The position numbers and the translations under genes are program-made. A stretch of 64,000 bases of DNA from NCBI GenBank assembly GCA_034440575.1, contig JAOTOL010001621.1, forward strand, positions 2,586,501-2,650,500. Direction: 5' to 3'. Below the pieces are notes generated by a model. The model saw only the letters and a program-made list of their open reading frames with translations. It did no database searches and had not been told where the DNA came from. Every line of letters begins with the position of its first letter. Within the stretch, counting starts at the first letter, position 1. The DNA is from Imbricaverruca yamaguchii. Lineage: Eukaryota; Arthropoda; Thecostraca; Neoverrucidae. This document shows, one piece after another, positions 33,180 to 45,734 of the stretch.

Positions 33180-33330
33180 TCAAATACACTGATGGAGGAC
33201 AGCCACTGATACCATCTGCAAAAGTCAGATACAGATGATACCATCATCTGTATCTGACTCTCACAGATGGTATCTGACTCACACAGGGACATCTGTATCT
33301 GACACTGTGAGAGTCAGATACAGATGTCAC
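33180..33330. repeat. Nested hairpins
   Basis: gtcagatacagatgat and its complement atcatctgtatctgac flank three bases near 33223-33257. A second pair, catctgtatctgac...gtcagatacagatg, follows at about 33290-33324. Confidence 0.85.
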
Positions 33331-33359
33331 AAACATACAGATGATGCCATCTGTATATC

Positions 33360-33800
33360 TGTGAGAGAACATGGGTCCGGTAGATTACAGCCACTGACAG
33401 AGGATAGCCACTGATACTATCTGTGAGAGGAAAAGCGTCAAGTAGTTTACAACCATTGACAGATGATAGCTACTAATACAATCTGTGAAAAAGAGGACAT
33501 AGGTCCAGTAGTTCACAACCACTGACAGATGATAGCCACTGATATTGTCCGTGAGAGGAAAAGAGTCCAGTAGTTCACAGCCACTGGTAGATGATAGCCA
33601 CTGATGCCGTCTGTGAGAGGACCTGGTACAGCAGTTCCCAGCCACTGATAGATGATAGCCACTGATGCCGTCCGTGAGAGGACAAAGGTCCAGTATTTCA
33701 TAGTCACTGGCAGAGGGTGGCAGCCACTGCTGCTGTTTGTGAGAGGACATGAGTTCAGCAGTTTACAGCCGCTGATACCGTCTGTGAGAGGTCGCGGGTC
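33360..33800. repeat. About 62-bp degenerate tandem repeat
   Basis: Seven or so units of gtccagtagttcacagccac, tgatagccactgatgccgtc, tgtgagagga. It fills the rest of the intron between the two Ig4 exons and shares the ccagtag core with the 51-bp units. Confidence 0.88.
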
Positions 33801-33863
33801 CAGTGGTCCCCAGTCACTGACGACAGTGACGGTGACTACGGGGATCAGACCGCGGTGACTCAC

Positions 33864-34000
33864 GTGTGTCAGAGCCCGGCCGCCAATGACCCAGGTGAGG
33901 TTCGCCGCAGGATTACTGGCCGATGTGACACAGGTCATGTGAACAGCGTCGCCTGGCTGAGCCACGTCAGTGCCTGTGACGGTCACACGCTGGGGGCCGA
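33864..34000 (-). CDS. Nephrin-like exon: first half of Ig4
   Basis: 137 bases; acceptor gccctggtttcag|TC, donor CAC|GTGAGT, phase 1 in and phase 0 out. It encodes [20 protein letters not shown], then [17 protein letters not shown] with the first core cysteine, a sequon (NLT) and the core tryptophan, ending in GGRALTH. The PGDA...TCVS.SSNPP.NLSW pattern is the one seen in nephrin Ig4/Ig6-type domains. The downstream intron (32905-33863) is built almost entirely of tandem repeats. Confidence 0.9.
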
Positions 34001-34147
34001 CTGAAACCAGGGCATGGAGGTCAGCTGGCAAGGTCAGGTCAGGTCAAGTCATGTGAATGTGTGAATGTCGTTTCCTGTCCAGGCCACGTTAGTTCCTGTG
34101 GAGAGTGGGTAGAACAGAGCCTATGCGGTCAGGTAATGGTAGGCTTC

Positions 34148-34292
<145 letters not shown>

Positions 34293-34299
34293 GATATAT

Positions 34300-35260
34300 A
34301 TAGTGTGTGTGTGTGTGTAAATTGGCTCTTGCAATTCAATGTGGATTATCTAGCGCAGTAATGCATGCGGCATAACACAAGGGTGCACATTTCGACACGT
34401 ACATACCCTCCACTCAAGAGACAAAAAAACTAACATGGGAAAAGCAAAACAAGTGCCTGCTGAGGATGGAGAGGGTGTACAGCCCACTGTGACCAGCACT
34501 TGGCTGAGATACTAGAGTTCAGTGAATAATTAGCGGGCGCATTCTCTTGAACCATTCGTGAGACATGCTTCCCGCACTATCTCTGAATATGCATGGGAAG
34601 GCGATGCGAATTAGGACGTCATTTATTGCGCAGTTTTGCTTCCGAGGAGAAGCATCTAATTCCTGACTTCTTCATGTTTGCATATTCACGGGTGATTTAC
34701 TAGAGGATATTCCAAATTTCGCTTCACTTTAATAACAGAAACGAGCCCGGATTGGCGCGGTAGAATTGGAACAGAGGACGAGTAAGAATGAGAGGAAATA
34801 GAAGACGTAGGTCACAATGTAGCATGCTAAGAGCTCTTCAGTTGTATTCCAAACACGATCATTGTCTCCAGACGCGATATCAAAATATGATTCGAATAAA
34901 TTATAATTGTATAATAAGCGATTCAACTGCCCAGTTTTGGCAACATGATCTACCAGATAAGCAACATCGTCCTGTGGAGGAAGGAACGACTCCCTGGAAA
35001 TGGAATGTACGTAGGTTGTAGCTCTCCTTCGCATTGATGTCAATACACCAGTGAGAAAATATTGCAAATCAATATTGCATTTCAAAATAATACAAAAATG
35101 CCTCCTGTCCTCAGCGCCACGTCGTCTGCGGTAAGGCAATGTCGGCTCGCTGCTGCTGCCTCCTTATCTGGCCTGCGGACTGAGTTACGGCCCATCGGAC
35201 GGATGCCGAATCCATTCAGGTATACTTCTCCTGCAGTGGGTAGGCGGCCGCCTGGGAACG
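34300..35260. other. Intron, nothing identified
   Basis: A 136-codon minus frame at 34729-35139 is open but has no motif I can identify. Confidence 0.4.
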
Positions 35261-35267
35261 GAACAGC

Positions 35268-35703
35268 GACTGTGGCCAGCTACCGTGATGGTGCCTGCGG
35301 GGGATCCGGTCAGGCCAGCTGGTAGTGATGGTCCGGGGATGGAGCGTGACTGTGGCCAGCTACCGTGATGTGGGCTGTATCCAGTACCGTATGCCTGCGG
35401 GGATCCGGTCGGCCAGCTGGTAGTGGTGGTCCGGAGATGGAGCTGTGACTGTGGCCAGCTACCGTGATGGTGCCTGCGGGGATCCGGTCAGGCCAGCTGG
35501 TAGTGGTGGTCCGGAGGCGATGGAGCTGTGACTGTGGCCAGCTACCGTGATGGTGCCTGCGGGGGATCCGGTCTGGCCAACTGGTAGTGGTGGTACGGAG
35601 ATGGGGCTGTGACTGTGGCCAGCTACCCTGATGGTGCCCGCGGGGGATCCGGTCTGGCCAGCTGGTAGTGATGGTCCGGAGATGGAGCTGTGACTGTGGC
35701 CTG
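35268..35703. repeat. About 80-bp minisatellite, five to six copies
   Basis: Units tgactgtggccagctaccgt, gatggtgcctgcgggggatc, cggtcaggccagctggtagt, ggtccggagatggagctg. One unit is partly rearranged at 35360-35395. Confidence 0.95.
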
Positions 35704-35719
35704 TCCGGGGGGAGACAAC

Positions 35720-36760
35720 CAGGTTCACAACAGCTGATTGGGGTCGTAGTCGAGTCCGCCGCCGTGATAGCCCATTGACTTAACGTGAGTAAGAACTTGC
35801 TGCAGTGTAGATGACCCGGTTCATAAATACTAAAAACGAAGTTCGCCATGTATTACTGATCCTGGTTCACAATTGATTACTGTATCTTTTGGCTATTTGT
35901 ATCCCAAAATTGTTTTCTTCTCAGGAACAACTCAATCACATTTTTCATTCCAGAACACCATCAATGGCGTTTTTGATGCGAGGATCTGGCGCATATGTGT
36001 TTAGCGTTGGCATCACTACTGTTCTTACGGCGTTTGCAGTGTGATTGGATGTTTGTAGCTTTTGTACGCGTGGGAGTGTAATATTTCCGAAATTTGCCTG
36101 TCCTCATGCAGATTATTTTTTCTCGTCATTTAATAGTAGCATAGATTCTTCATCATTCTATTGTCCATCAGTATGATCACCAAAACAAGACCAATAATTG
36201 TCGATATTACACGTTCTTGAAAAATATCAATGCAAACACGATTATATTGGATGAATGTTACATGTAATATAAGTCAAGTTATGTGTGATGTGGTGATGAA
36301 AGGTAGGCACGCCTTTTGTAAAACGGCCAAGAGTGGCACAGTTCGTTGCCATTATTCTGCGAACAGAACCGCTCAAGAAATGACAATATCATGGAGCAGG
36401 CTCCATCAAATTGTTCATTAATTCCAATGAGGCTACCCATACTACTTGTAGGAGTGCTAAGTGAAAACGAAACACGCATGAACATCGTCAGAGCCTACTG
36501 CATCAATACGACCCCGAAGCCACTATATGCTTAATATATTCACATACAAGAAGCACCTGCTACAAGTTTTAGTCAAAAACGTTTTTTCCTGGCATTTTGT
36601 GATGTCATTACAATGAAAGAAGTTGGAATTTTCGACAACTGTTTGACATATAATTAATGCTGCCATTGTATCTGAAAAAGTCGTATAAATATACTTCTGA
36701 ATATGACGCATATTCATAAATATATTTCTGAATATGCGTCTCTGATCTGTTCTGAGCTGC
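35720..36760. other. Intron, nothing identified
   Basis: AT-rich, with no recognised features. Confidence 0.45.
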
Positions 36761-36794
36761 TATGATCAGGGACAGAGACAGACTGAGCTGCTAT

Positions 36795-37030
36795 GAGACA
36801 GAGACAGAGACAGAGACAGAGACAGAAACAGAGACAGAGACAGAGACAGAGACAGAGACAGAGACAGAGACAGAGACAGAGACAGAGACAGAGACAGAGA
36901 CAGAGACAGAGACAGAGACAGAGACAGAGACAGAGACAGAGACAGAGACAGAGACAGAGACAGAGACAGAGACAGAGACAGAGACAGAGACAGAGACAGA
37001 GACAGAGACAGAGACAGGACAGAGACAGAG
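36795..37030. repeat. (gacaga)n hexanucleotide array
   Basis: About 38 almost perfect copies, with one aaacaga variant near the left edge. Confidence 0.98.
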
Positions 37031-37039
37031 ACGGGGGCA

Positions 37040-37655
37040 CTGTAATCAGCTGTTGCGGGCCTGTTTGCCCAGCGTACAATAGGCGATGTGTCCAGTACAA
37101 ATTGCCATAAAGGTACTCCAGTAATATCCAAGTGAAACTGACAACTGGCAAAACATAGCCAGCCACTGCTGGCACACCGGGTGCAACCGCATTCTTTACC
37201 GTTTCCCCATGTCCAAAAGCAATTTGTCAATCCAGGAAATGTGAACTATAATCAATGTTCCAAGCTGGAACGAATGGATAGGCCCCACTTTCGATAGAAT
37301 ATTGGTATTTGGCCGTCAGAATACTACAGAAGATCACTTCTTGGGGAATACTTAACACATTTGGCGGGAATGGCTGGGAGCATCTTGAACCAAGCATGAA
37401 GGTCCAGTTTTTGATTGCCACTGAGCTAGCGCAGATCTTGGCCATGTCAGGACCTTATACCATGGCGATGCGCAAACATATATTCAAATATTTATCATCA
37501 GGATAGCGTAGAAGGTAAGTTAATAGTAACGAATTGGCAACGAGGCCAATGATCAACGAAAAATGTACTCAGCATATTGGCCCATGGCAGTTCAACTGGT
37601 CAAATAGAGATTATGACTGATCAGTGTGTGTGGTGTATCTTTTTGTAATTTGTTG
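37040..37655. other. Intron, nothing identified
   Basis: No recognised features. Confidence 0.45.
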
Positions 37656-37663
37656 ATGTTTTT

Positions 37664-38437
37664 TAGGACGCGCATTGGAGGGGGAGGGGCCAAATCCGCT
37701 CCCCCCTCCGGTTTTTCATGAACAACTCCATATTTTACTGGTCGATATCCGTCAAAAGTGTTCTTGGCCACACCAATAAGTTGTTAGTGATGTATATTGT
37801 CCTGCTGTATAGTTGCAAGATCAAGGCCACCGAGGTCAAGTCAGGTAAAGTTCATGGCAGGTCAATGGAGCAAAACTTGGTCAACTGGAATGTTGTCATT
37901 AATACAAGTGACTGTCATGCGATTGATGTCACTTTGCATGATACTCCCTACGCATCCAGAAAACTACTGTTTGTGTCATTGTGTACTTAAGCGTTTCCAT
38001 ACTTCATTCATGTACTTCCTTTATCTCTTTTTCTCGAAGCCGATTGCGCCGTGCCGTCTGAAGGACCAGTCGGGCGGGCGGCCCCGTTCCGGTGATTGGT
38101 ACAGGCAACTGACCTGATAAAGTGGTTATATAGGTGACCGCAGGTCAAATTCCGGGCCTAGCATCTGCATTGCATCATTAGACATGTCCAAAACATCACT
38201 AATGCCCATTTTGGAGCATGTAAACAGGATCACAGCAATCAGTAACAATGACAAGCCAAGCCTTGGTGATATTGACCTAAGGTCATGCCATTTGCGCACA
38301 ATAGAGTTCACTACCGTACCAATCGACCGTAAGAATTCCCTTACCCTAGCTTTAATAGGAGCCGAGATCTTAGGGGGCGGAATCCGCCAGCCCTCCAGTG
38401 CTCGCAATTTTCCGAGGCCATCCAGGGTGCGTGTCAA
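37664..38437 (-). mobile_element. TTAA element, family B, copy 3 (inverted, degenerate ends)
   Basis: Reads in reverse: acgcgcattggaggggga at the left, and ccatccagggtgcgtgtcaa at the right. The internal block cgattgcgccgtgcc...ctgataaagtggttatatagg matches copies 1 and 2. Confidence 0.78.
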
Positions 38438-38558
38438 ATGAGAACCATATTGATTGGCCAGTCACATCCTCTACACCATGCTTCAGGTTGAAACCTAGAA
38501 CACTAAGACATAATCTGAAATATGCCAAGAGTGCACATACGACGGGTGGTCTGGAGGT

Positions 38559-39407
38559 CAACCCGTCCAGTATCTGGGGGGGGGGGAGGTTCTTCAAACG
38601 CCCCCCTCAGGTCGTTTTGTGGATAGTAAACGAAAGGTGCGCGGCAGCGCACCAAAATTTATCATGCCTTTTCCCACATTAATTTGGCATGCTGTTTCAA
38701 AATATTGAAGTTAGGTCACCTAGCGTCAACGAGTTAGTCAAGGTTAAGTGAGGTCACCTCCAACAAAAGTTAAACCAGTCGTCACGCTTTAACGAATACA
38801 AATATTTTAATGAAACCTGCAGCGTTTGCCTATCTTTAGGGATGGAACAAAACGTACGAGAGGAATGTTTCATTTTTTTCCGTTTTTGATAACATAAAGT
38901 TTTGCTTATTTGCTTATTGCAGTTCAAATCTAGGATTCTGGCTAAAGTAAGTTATTTATTAAGACATGTTGACTTCCAGGAACGTTTCTCGGTCTGCTCT
39001 ACCCATTAGAAAAGGAAAATTAAGGATAACTCGAAAACTCAAAATTTTCCAATTTCAGTGACAAACAAAATATTTTTGGGGCCCAAAAAATGTACGGCCC
39101 AGGTCGATTTCGTTGTCCTTTTCTGATTCCAAATAATCTTTGTTTTTTTCTTCAAGAATCCCCTAAAATGAACTCCCAGACCCAAAAAACCTTATGTAAG
39201 TCGTGAAAAGTCATGCAAATCTAGCCCCCTAGTGACGTCACTTATGTGGAATTGTTTTGGGGTGGATCCGAACCCTACTCGTCGAGCGCTTTCCGATAAC
39301 ACCACTTTCGTTTTCGGGCGACGCTCAGTTTGGATTTTAGAGGGGGCTACTATCCCCACCCCGAGACGGGGTGTGAGGATCTGACAGTAAGACACGGCGC
39401 GGGTTAA
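38559..39407 (+). mobile_element. TTAA element, family A, copy 4
   Basis: Left end tcaacccgtccag (TTAA mutated), right end gacacggcgcggGTTAA. All internal landmarks present, including a TGACGTCA site at about 39233-39240. Confidence 0.87.
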
Positions 39408-39437
39408 AGTATGGTTGATTGTTTGTTTGTTAATTTG

Positions 39438-39597
39438 GTGTTTCACGACGCACTTTCTGCACATTCATGGCTAATGGCGCCGCCCACACTGTTTCGCCGG
39501 TGAGCCGCGGGGTTGGGAATTGCTCCGAGCGGCGCTAGTGTCGAACCCAGGACCTTTGTATCTCAGAGCCCAACACCTTTCGGCCATCCCTGCCCCT
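39438..39597 (-). mobile_element. tRNA-Ser-like SINE (family 1), copy 3
   Basis: ttcacgacgcactttctgca, ggctaatggcgccgcccaca, then gtcgaacccaggacctttg and cggccatccctgcccc in reverse orientation. Confidence 0.88.
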
Positions 39598-39832
39598 AAA
39601 GTATGGTTGACAATCCACGGTTATGTGTAGCTAGATCAGGGCTCACAGTAGCGCCTTGGTGTCGTCACTCGTGTGAGTAGCGACACAATAGTTGACCTGA
39701 TATTCACGATTTATCTTTGTTTACAGCTTTCGAAAACACTCCCATCAGTTTACCTTCGAAAATGCTCAAAGTAGTGAGAAAGTCATGACAATTCTTCGGT
39801 GTCAGTGGCTACCTTTTCTTCAGCGCAATCTC

Positions 39833-40702
39833 TTAACCCTCGGGGGGGTCTTCAACCGCCCCCCTCAGGTTTGTTTTTGCGGATAGCGGACGAACGGCGC
39901 GCGGCAGCGCGCCCAAATTTGGCATACCTTTTTCCACATCAATTTGACATGCTGATTCAATACTTTTAGGTCAGATCATCTAGGGTCAACGAGTTAGTCA
40001 AGGTCAAGTGAGGTCACCTCCAAAAACGTTCAACCAGTCGTCACGCTTTAACGGATACAGATATTTTAATGAAACTTTCAGCGTTTGTTTATCTTTACGG
40101 ATGCAACAAAACGTACGACTTGATTTTTTTTCGTTTTTGAGTACATATAAATTTTGCGAATTTGCCATATTGTAGTTCAAACATAGGATTCTGGCTAAAG
40201 TAAGCATTTTTTATTAGGGCAAGTTGACTTCCAACAACATTCCTCGGTCTGCTCTACACCTTGCAGAAGGAAAATTAAAGAAATCTTAAAAATTTAAAAT
40301 TTTGAAATTTCAAAAATAAAATACAATTTTTATTTTGGGGGCCAAACAAAAATTATAGCCCTCGTCGATTTCGCTGTCCTTTTCTCATTCCGACTAAGTT
40401 TTCTTTTCATAGATCCACAAAATGAACTCCCCAGAGTAAAAAGCATAATGCAAGGCGTGAAAAGTCATGAAAATCTAGCCCCCTGGTGACGTCACTTTTG
40501 GGGATTTTTTGGGGGAGAGGGGGGGACCAGGACCCTACTCGTGGAGCGCTTTCTGATGACACCTCTTTCGTTTTCGTGCGATGCTTAGTTTGTATTTTAG
40601 AGGGGGTCTTCAACCACCCCCCCCCCCGAGACGGTGTGGGAGGATTTGACAGGAAAGACTCTGGGTGGGTATAATGGGTGGGTATATAATAATGTGGGTT
40701 AA
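39833..40702 (+). mobile_element. TTAA element, family A, copy 5
   Basis: TTAACCCTCGGGGGGGTCTT to gggtgggtatataataatgtggGTTAA. The right terminus has a short expansion of gggtgggtata. Internal landmarks including TGACGTCA are conserved. Confidence 0.87.
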
Positions 40703-40959
40703 AACATCATCGTCAACTTGAACAGGTCAACTCATATTTTCTGGTACTTCACCTTGAACCAATCGGTGACGCTGACCATTGTACATGTCTTAAACTTGTG
40801 TCATGGTCTTAAACGAGACGCTGGTGTTTGCGTATCATCAATTGCGAAGACCAAAATCAAATATGATTCAAAGCCGAGGCCTGACAACTACGGTAACGAT
40901 CTGTTGACTGCCGGCAGCACCGACATCGACCTGTTCGACCCACCCTGAAAGGTCACTCA

Positions 40960-42100
40960 AGGGAGGTAGACAAAAATGTTTCTTGTAACTCCGAAAGCTC
41001 AAGGATGGACGTGTGTCATGCCGTCTACCAAATATCTCCATCTAGCTTGGAAAAACTAGGAGGGGGAGAGTGGAGTCAAATTGAGCTTTACGTTCAAAGG
41101 AGCAAAAATGTTGTCGTAGTACATACAAGGTTCAGGAAATATCGCAAGTAAGCACACAAAAAGGAGGATATGCACTGAGTTACGGATTTTCCTCGTCTCT
41201 CACTTAGTTTTTGAGAACTTGGGGAAGGCGATCTAGTCCCTTCATCCACTTTGTGGTGCGTGACGAGCCTCGCCAGACAGTCGGAGGTTAATAATGTGGG
41301 TGTACTCGCAGCGCTTCCATTGTCCCTGCATCATACATCGCCGGTATAGGTCCGTCCTGTCTTTGCAAGCTGGGACGGCAGCGGGTCCTGCCGAGCATCG
41401 GCTCGATACTTTCCGTTAGCGCTCTGCTCGGCAGATATTGTGGAACATCATGTCTTCGACACAGCTTTCCGCCAAGCAGTGCCATGAACGATTGCACGGT
41501 AATTGTCAAGGAATAGCCAATTTGTTCAGTATTGCGCTGCAGCCCTTGCATCAGAGCCCACTAGCGCAACTGATGGTGTCTCGGACCCTTCTTCTCGGCC
41601 AGCCAAACACGGAATGAAGAAGCACCTTACAACGAGCCAGACCTGGCGGAGAGAACTACGAAATATCCAAACGGTCAGAAGTGGTGTGGCCATAGCATCG
41701 ATCAGTATGAAAACACTCCAAGTGACTCCTGTTTGTTAAAAAAGACATGCAGCCAGTCAGTCAGAAGTCGTTAACTATGACACCAATCAGTCTGACAAAA
41801 GATAATTCATCATATCCGCAAACAGGCTGGGATGGCCTAATCTGATACACATTCATGGAAAATTTGTGAAGTGGAAACAAAATTGTGTCCGGTATTCACT
41901 TTACTTCAATGGGAAAGTCCACCAGTGGGAGATTGTGTCTTCCACCTCCTCGTTCGACATTTTGTCATAATGGAAGGCCGATGTCCACAAAGGTCTTTTG
42001 AGGGGTGTTCACGTATGCCGTTCACGCGCATCGGTTTTCATTGTAGAGATGGCAATAAACGGACGTCAATGTTGTTCAGTTGATCCAAATGAACTAAGTT
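40960..42100. other. Intron, nothing identified
   Basis: Several short open frames with no recognised motifs. Confidence 0.4.
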
Positions 42101-42114
42101 GAGTTGTTCCGAGT

Positions 42115-42262
42115 ATTGGCGTCCCGGTTCCGTGGATCGGTTGGCTAGCGCGCGTCTTTCAGGTGTGGAGGGTCCTTGGTTAAAGCCTGACCATTGCGCT
42201 TTTTTGGCATGCTTTAACGGCTGGCAGTTAGTCACTCAGGAGGTGACTAACTGCCAGCCGCA
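42115..42262 (+). mobile_element. Possible tRNA-like SINE ending in a perfect hairpin
   Basis: ggatcggttggctagcgcgc resembles a tRNA D-arm/A box and ccttggttaaagcctgac a weak B box. The stretch ends in an 18-bp perfect stem, cggctggcagttagtcac (42218-42235) paired with 42243-42260. Confidence 0.4.
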
Positions 42263-42264
42263 CC

Positions 42265-43300
42265 GCGGAATCACGGCTGCCCGACCAGCGCCTGCGGCAT
42301 CGTGTTTCCGGACGTGGCATGCCTTTAAGTAGAGCCTTCTGTTTCGTGACGCCCCATGAGAGCGTGGACTCGCCTCGCGTCACCCGAGCAGCCTTCCGCT
42401 CACTGGATGCGTGAAATGGCGACAGCCCAGTCGACAGTTGGCTCAATAAGGCCGCTGATGCTGCGGCGCGGCGGCCGTGTTGATACATTGATAGCACGCT
42501 AAACTGTCGGTGAAAATCCCACCGTTGAACCAATGTTCTGAGATTTGGCAGTGGACCGAAAGTTCACACAACAAACCGAGACCAGGGTACGGACCTGCTT
42601 CATAAAACCACCTCAGGAAGCATTCTGATAAAAAATCAAAATACAAACACAATAGTACAAAGGACAATGCCACACGCCTAGGTGGCAGAACAAACAGACT
42701 AGATATTAAATAGTAAATGACGATAACTCATAATGTTGCTGGTAGTTGATCGATAAATATTGTAAGTATGTAATGTACGATATTGCGATGTATTAATGCA
42801 TCTACGTACTTATGTCTTTGGCTGTGAATATAGAACATAAATTGACCATGACACCCCGTATACCGTGAATACGTGATACTAGGAAAGCCGTGAATACCAA
42901 GTAGACCCTAAACTCAAAAACCGTGGATAATTCGCACTCGCACTCCATATCACTGGTAGTCAGAAGATCAGAGTCAGAAATCCACAGCTATCAATTGTCT
43001 CTTATCGACAGAAGTCCAGTGGTAGCCTACTCGTTGAACTGCCAATATTGTTTCGCCAACAAAGGAATGCAAGGTGGGGACAGCGAAGACACGTGTTTAT
43101 TCTTGCATGGCTGTATGGCAAATGGTCCTGTATGACCAACGCAGTCGATGCGCCCGTAAGCATAAATAACCAGCCAGCAGGGCAAATGGTCTGGTGATGA
43201 CCATACACGCGAATCCCTAAGGCTCGGCCGCTGGCCGGTGGCGAAGCTGGTAGACTGTCACACAACGCATGACTGTGAAACGGCGCAGCCTACCAGTAAT
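42265..43300. other. Intron, nothing identified
   Basis: Only short motif-free open frames. Confidence 0.4.
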
Positions 43301-43368
43301 TTTTGGTGTGGAGTGTCACAGCCTACGTTCCTAGCGGGCCAGCCATGTTAAATGTACCCCCGAACATT

Positions 43369-43977
43369 TCACTGAAGGCGAGTGTACACAGCGTGCAGGT
43401 GGGTCAGCGGAGCCAACGTCCGGAAGCCCAGCTTGAGGAGCGGGCTAGGGGACGTGGCGGTGGTGCGTCCGAAGCGAACGACCTCACAGACCCCCTGTGG
43501 GGTCGGCTCTTCGAGGAGTTCGTCCTCTGGGAGGTGGGCCAGCTCAGGGGCGAACACGGTCACAAACGATTATTGAAGCGGTCGGCGAGGACCACGTCAA
43601 CGGAGAGGGAGAGGCAACAGCTCAGCTGGAGCATGGTCCTGGCCTGGAAGGGTTCGCGCACTCTGACCAATAGGGCGCTCGACCGAGTGGTCCCTGCCAA
43701 AACCATACTCCCTCCAGTGGTCCAGCTCCTTCGCAATTGCAAAGGGAGACACTCGTTCCCAGGTCCCCTCCGTCCGGGTGATTATGAAGACGTTGGATTC
43801 CCCGTCTGGTGGGTGACGGGGTGGGGGTGGGAACTCCAAGACAGGACCGGTGTTCGGCCCCTCCGCAGGGGAGGAGGCTTCAGAGCATACTGGGGTGAGG
43901 GGGTCATGCAGGTTTCGGTGAAGGAGAGCACACATGAGGGGTGCTAACAAGATAGGCACCCTGAAGGGGTGCTGCAA
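43369..43977 (-). pseudogene. Jockey-like retrotransposon ORF1 remnant (RRM-like part)
   Basis: The minus-strand pieces 43597-43977 and 43369-43563 contain NVFIITRTEGTWERVSPFAI and then LPEDELLEEPTPQGVCEVVR. These resemble the TRT.GTF.RVSPF and P..ELLEE..PQGV..VRR blocks upstream of zinc knuckles in Jockey/X-element ORF1 proteins. Stops between the pieces show it is dead. The 214-codon plus-strand frame over the same stretch is an antisense shadow. Confidence 0.65.
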
Positions 43978-44496
43978 GGAATGTGTAATACATACTTATG
44001 GTGGAAAAGCGGAAAAAGATACAGATTTGTAGGGATGAGATCAGTCGGTCAGAAATAGGCGAAGTTTATTAGCGCTATCAATTGATCCAGAAAGGGATTT
44101 CTGACCGGCGCTCTAACCTAAGGGGGGGGATGGGACGCAACAAACAACAGTGAATAGCTGATTGCCGGCAAGGCTCGGTTTCCGACGACGCCCGAGTACG
44201 CCCCTGGGCCTAGTGGGAGTGGGAGGGGAGCTACGTCGGCGAATCCGGCGAGCAAACCAACTAGTAGACCGAGTAACATATGCCACTTGAGGAGCGTAGA
44301 TTCCTGTAAGTGCCCTGAGAATGGCACTTGCAGACAGCTGGATTGGGTGGGTTGGGGCACTTTACTCGGCGTTGAGCGTAGTCTGACTGCCTCCCTATGG
44401 AAGGTCCTGTCGATCATCTCCTCGTCGATTTTCAATATCATACTTTTGCAATCATGCAAGATGTTTGTAATACAAACCGTACTGTACGATACTCAC

Positions 44497-44787
44497 ATTG
44501 AACCAATGTTTCTACTTGAGCCGTCATCGTCCACTGAAGAACTTCTGATGTTGCCTCACACCGATAGATGGCACCCAGATCGGACTGATCTGCGATGAAG
44601 GTATACGTGGCGCTGGCGCCACGTCCGACTGTGTGGTAGGCGCGGCTGACGGGTCTGCCGTTTTTGGTCCAGACGAGCTGAGCAGTCGGGTTACCACCCT
44701 CGGAGAAGCAGCTGAGCGTGCGTTGCTCTCCCGCACGCATCACCTCTCCTGGAGTGTAACCTCTGATGACAGGTGCGGCTGGGGGAT
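44497..44787 (-). CDS. Nephrin-like exon: complete Ig3
   Basis: 291 bases; acceptor gcccagcag|AT, donor T|GTGAGT, phase 1 to phase 1. It encodes a full C2-type Ig: PPAAPVIRG, MRAGEQRTLSC, the GGNP turn, LVWTKNGRPVS, then SDLGAIYRCEA. The PVI...RAGEQ...C...GGNP...W.KNG.PVS series is what nephrin Ig3 shows. The codon split with the next exon reads Phe. The acceptor lies in the terminal unit of a 41-bp tandem array (44788-45270), so the 3' splice site itself is repeat-derived. Confidence 0.93.
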
Positions 44788-45270
44788 CTGCTGGGCATTG
44801 GACAGGTGACTGTTAACGGTGAGGCGAGCTGTGGGGCATTGGACAGGTGACTGTTAACGGTGAGGCGAGCTGTGGGACATTGGACAGGTGACTGTTAACG
44901 GTGAGGCGAGCTGTGGGACATTGGACAGGTGACTGTTAACGGTGAGGCGAGCTGTGGGACATTGACAGGTGACTGTTAACGGTGAGGCGAGCTGTGGGAC
45001 ATTGGACAGGTGACTGTTAACGGTGAGGGAGCTGTGGGACATTGGACAGGTGACTGGGTGACTGTTAACGGTGAGGCGAGCTGTGGGACATTGGACAGGT
45101 GACTGTTAACGGTGAGGCGAGCTGTGGGACATTGGACAGGTGACTGTTAACGGTGAGGCGAGCTGTGGGACATTGGACAGGTGACTGTTAACGGTGAGGC
45201 GAGCTGTGGGACATTGGACAGGTGACTGTTAACGGTGAGGCGAGCTGTGGGACATTGGACAGGTGACCGT
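44788..45270. repeat. 41-bp minisatellite supplying the Ig3 acceptor
   Basis: About 12 copies of gtgactgttaacggtgaggc, gagctgtgggacattggaca, g. On the minus strand every unit contains ctgtccaatgtcccacag, a pyrimidine tract plus AG like the genuine acceptor at 44787 (ctgtccaatgcccagcag), so the exon's splice site is the last unit of the array. Confidence 0.95.
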
Positions 45271-45411
45271 TAATCATGAGATCGGATGTTGAGCATCAGG
45301 CAGATGACTGTTGATCATGGTATCGTCTGTCGGACTTTGGGCAGGCCACTGCTAAACGTGGGATCGGGCCGAGTTTGACAAATTTAAAGGTCAATCGACG
45401 GCAGCGTGATG

Positions 45412-45640
45412 CGCAGCTTCCGAGAACACGCCGAGTTGTGCTTCAAGTGAGTATCGAGTCCAAGTTGTTACGCCGTCGCGGCGTGGCGACAGCTTCTGAG
45501 AACACGCCGAGTTGTGTTTCAAGTGATTATGGAGTCCAAATTGTTACGCCGTCGCGGCGTGACGGCAGCTTCTGAGAATACACCGAGTTGTGTTTCAAGT
45601 GAGTATTGAGTTCAAGTCGCCACGCCGTCGCGGCGGGGCA
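45412..45640. repeat. 76-bp tandem repeat, three copies
   Basis: cagcttctgagaacacgccg, agttgtgtttcaagtgatta, ttgttacgccgtcgcggcgt at 76-base spacing. Confidence 0.93.
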
Positions 45641-45734
45641 GCAGATCGGGGGGGGACACCTGAGTGGTACGCACCGCGATAAACTTCAAGCAATACATCA
45701 GTAATTGTCATACACAACTGACTTACATTACACG

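Noticed and set aside
36714..37230. Thr/Glu, Arg/Gln and Leu/Ser/Cys repeat frames
   Set aside because: Hexanucleotide microsatellite read in various frames.
43303..43947. 214-codon plus-strand frame
   Set aside because: Antisense to the Jockey-like ORF1 remnant, whose minus-strand motifs are recognisable; the plus frame has none.
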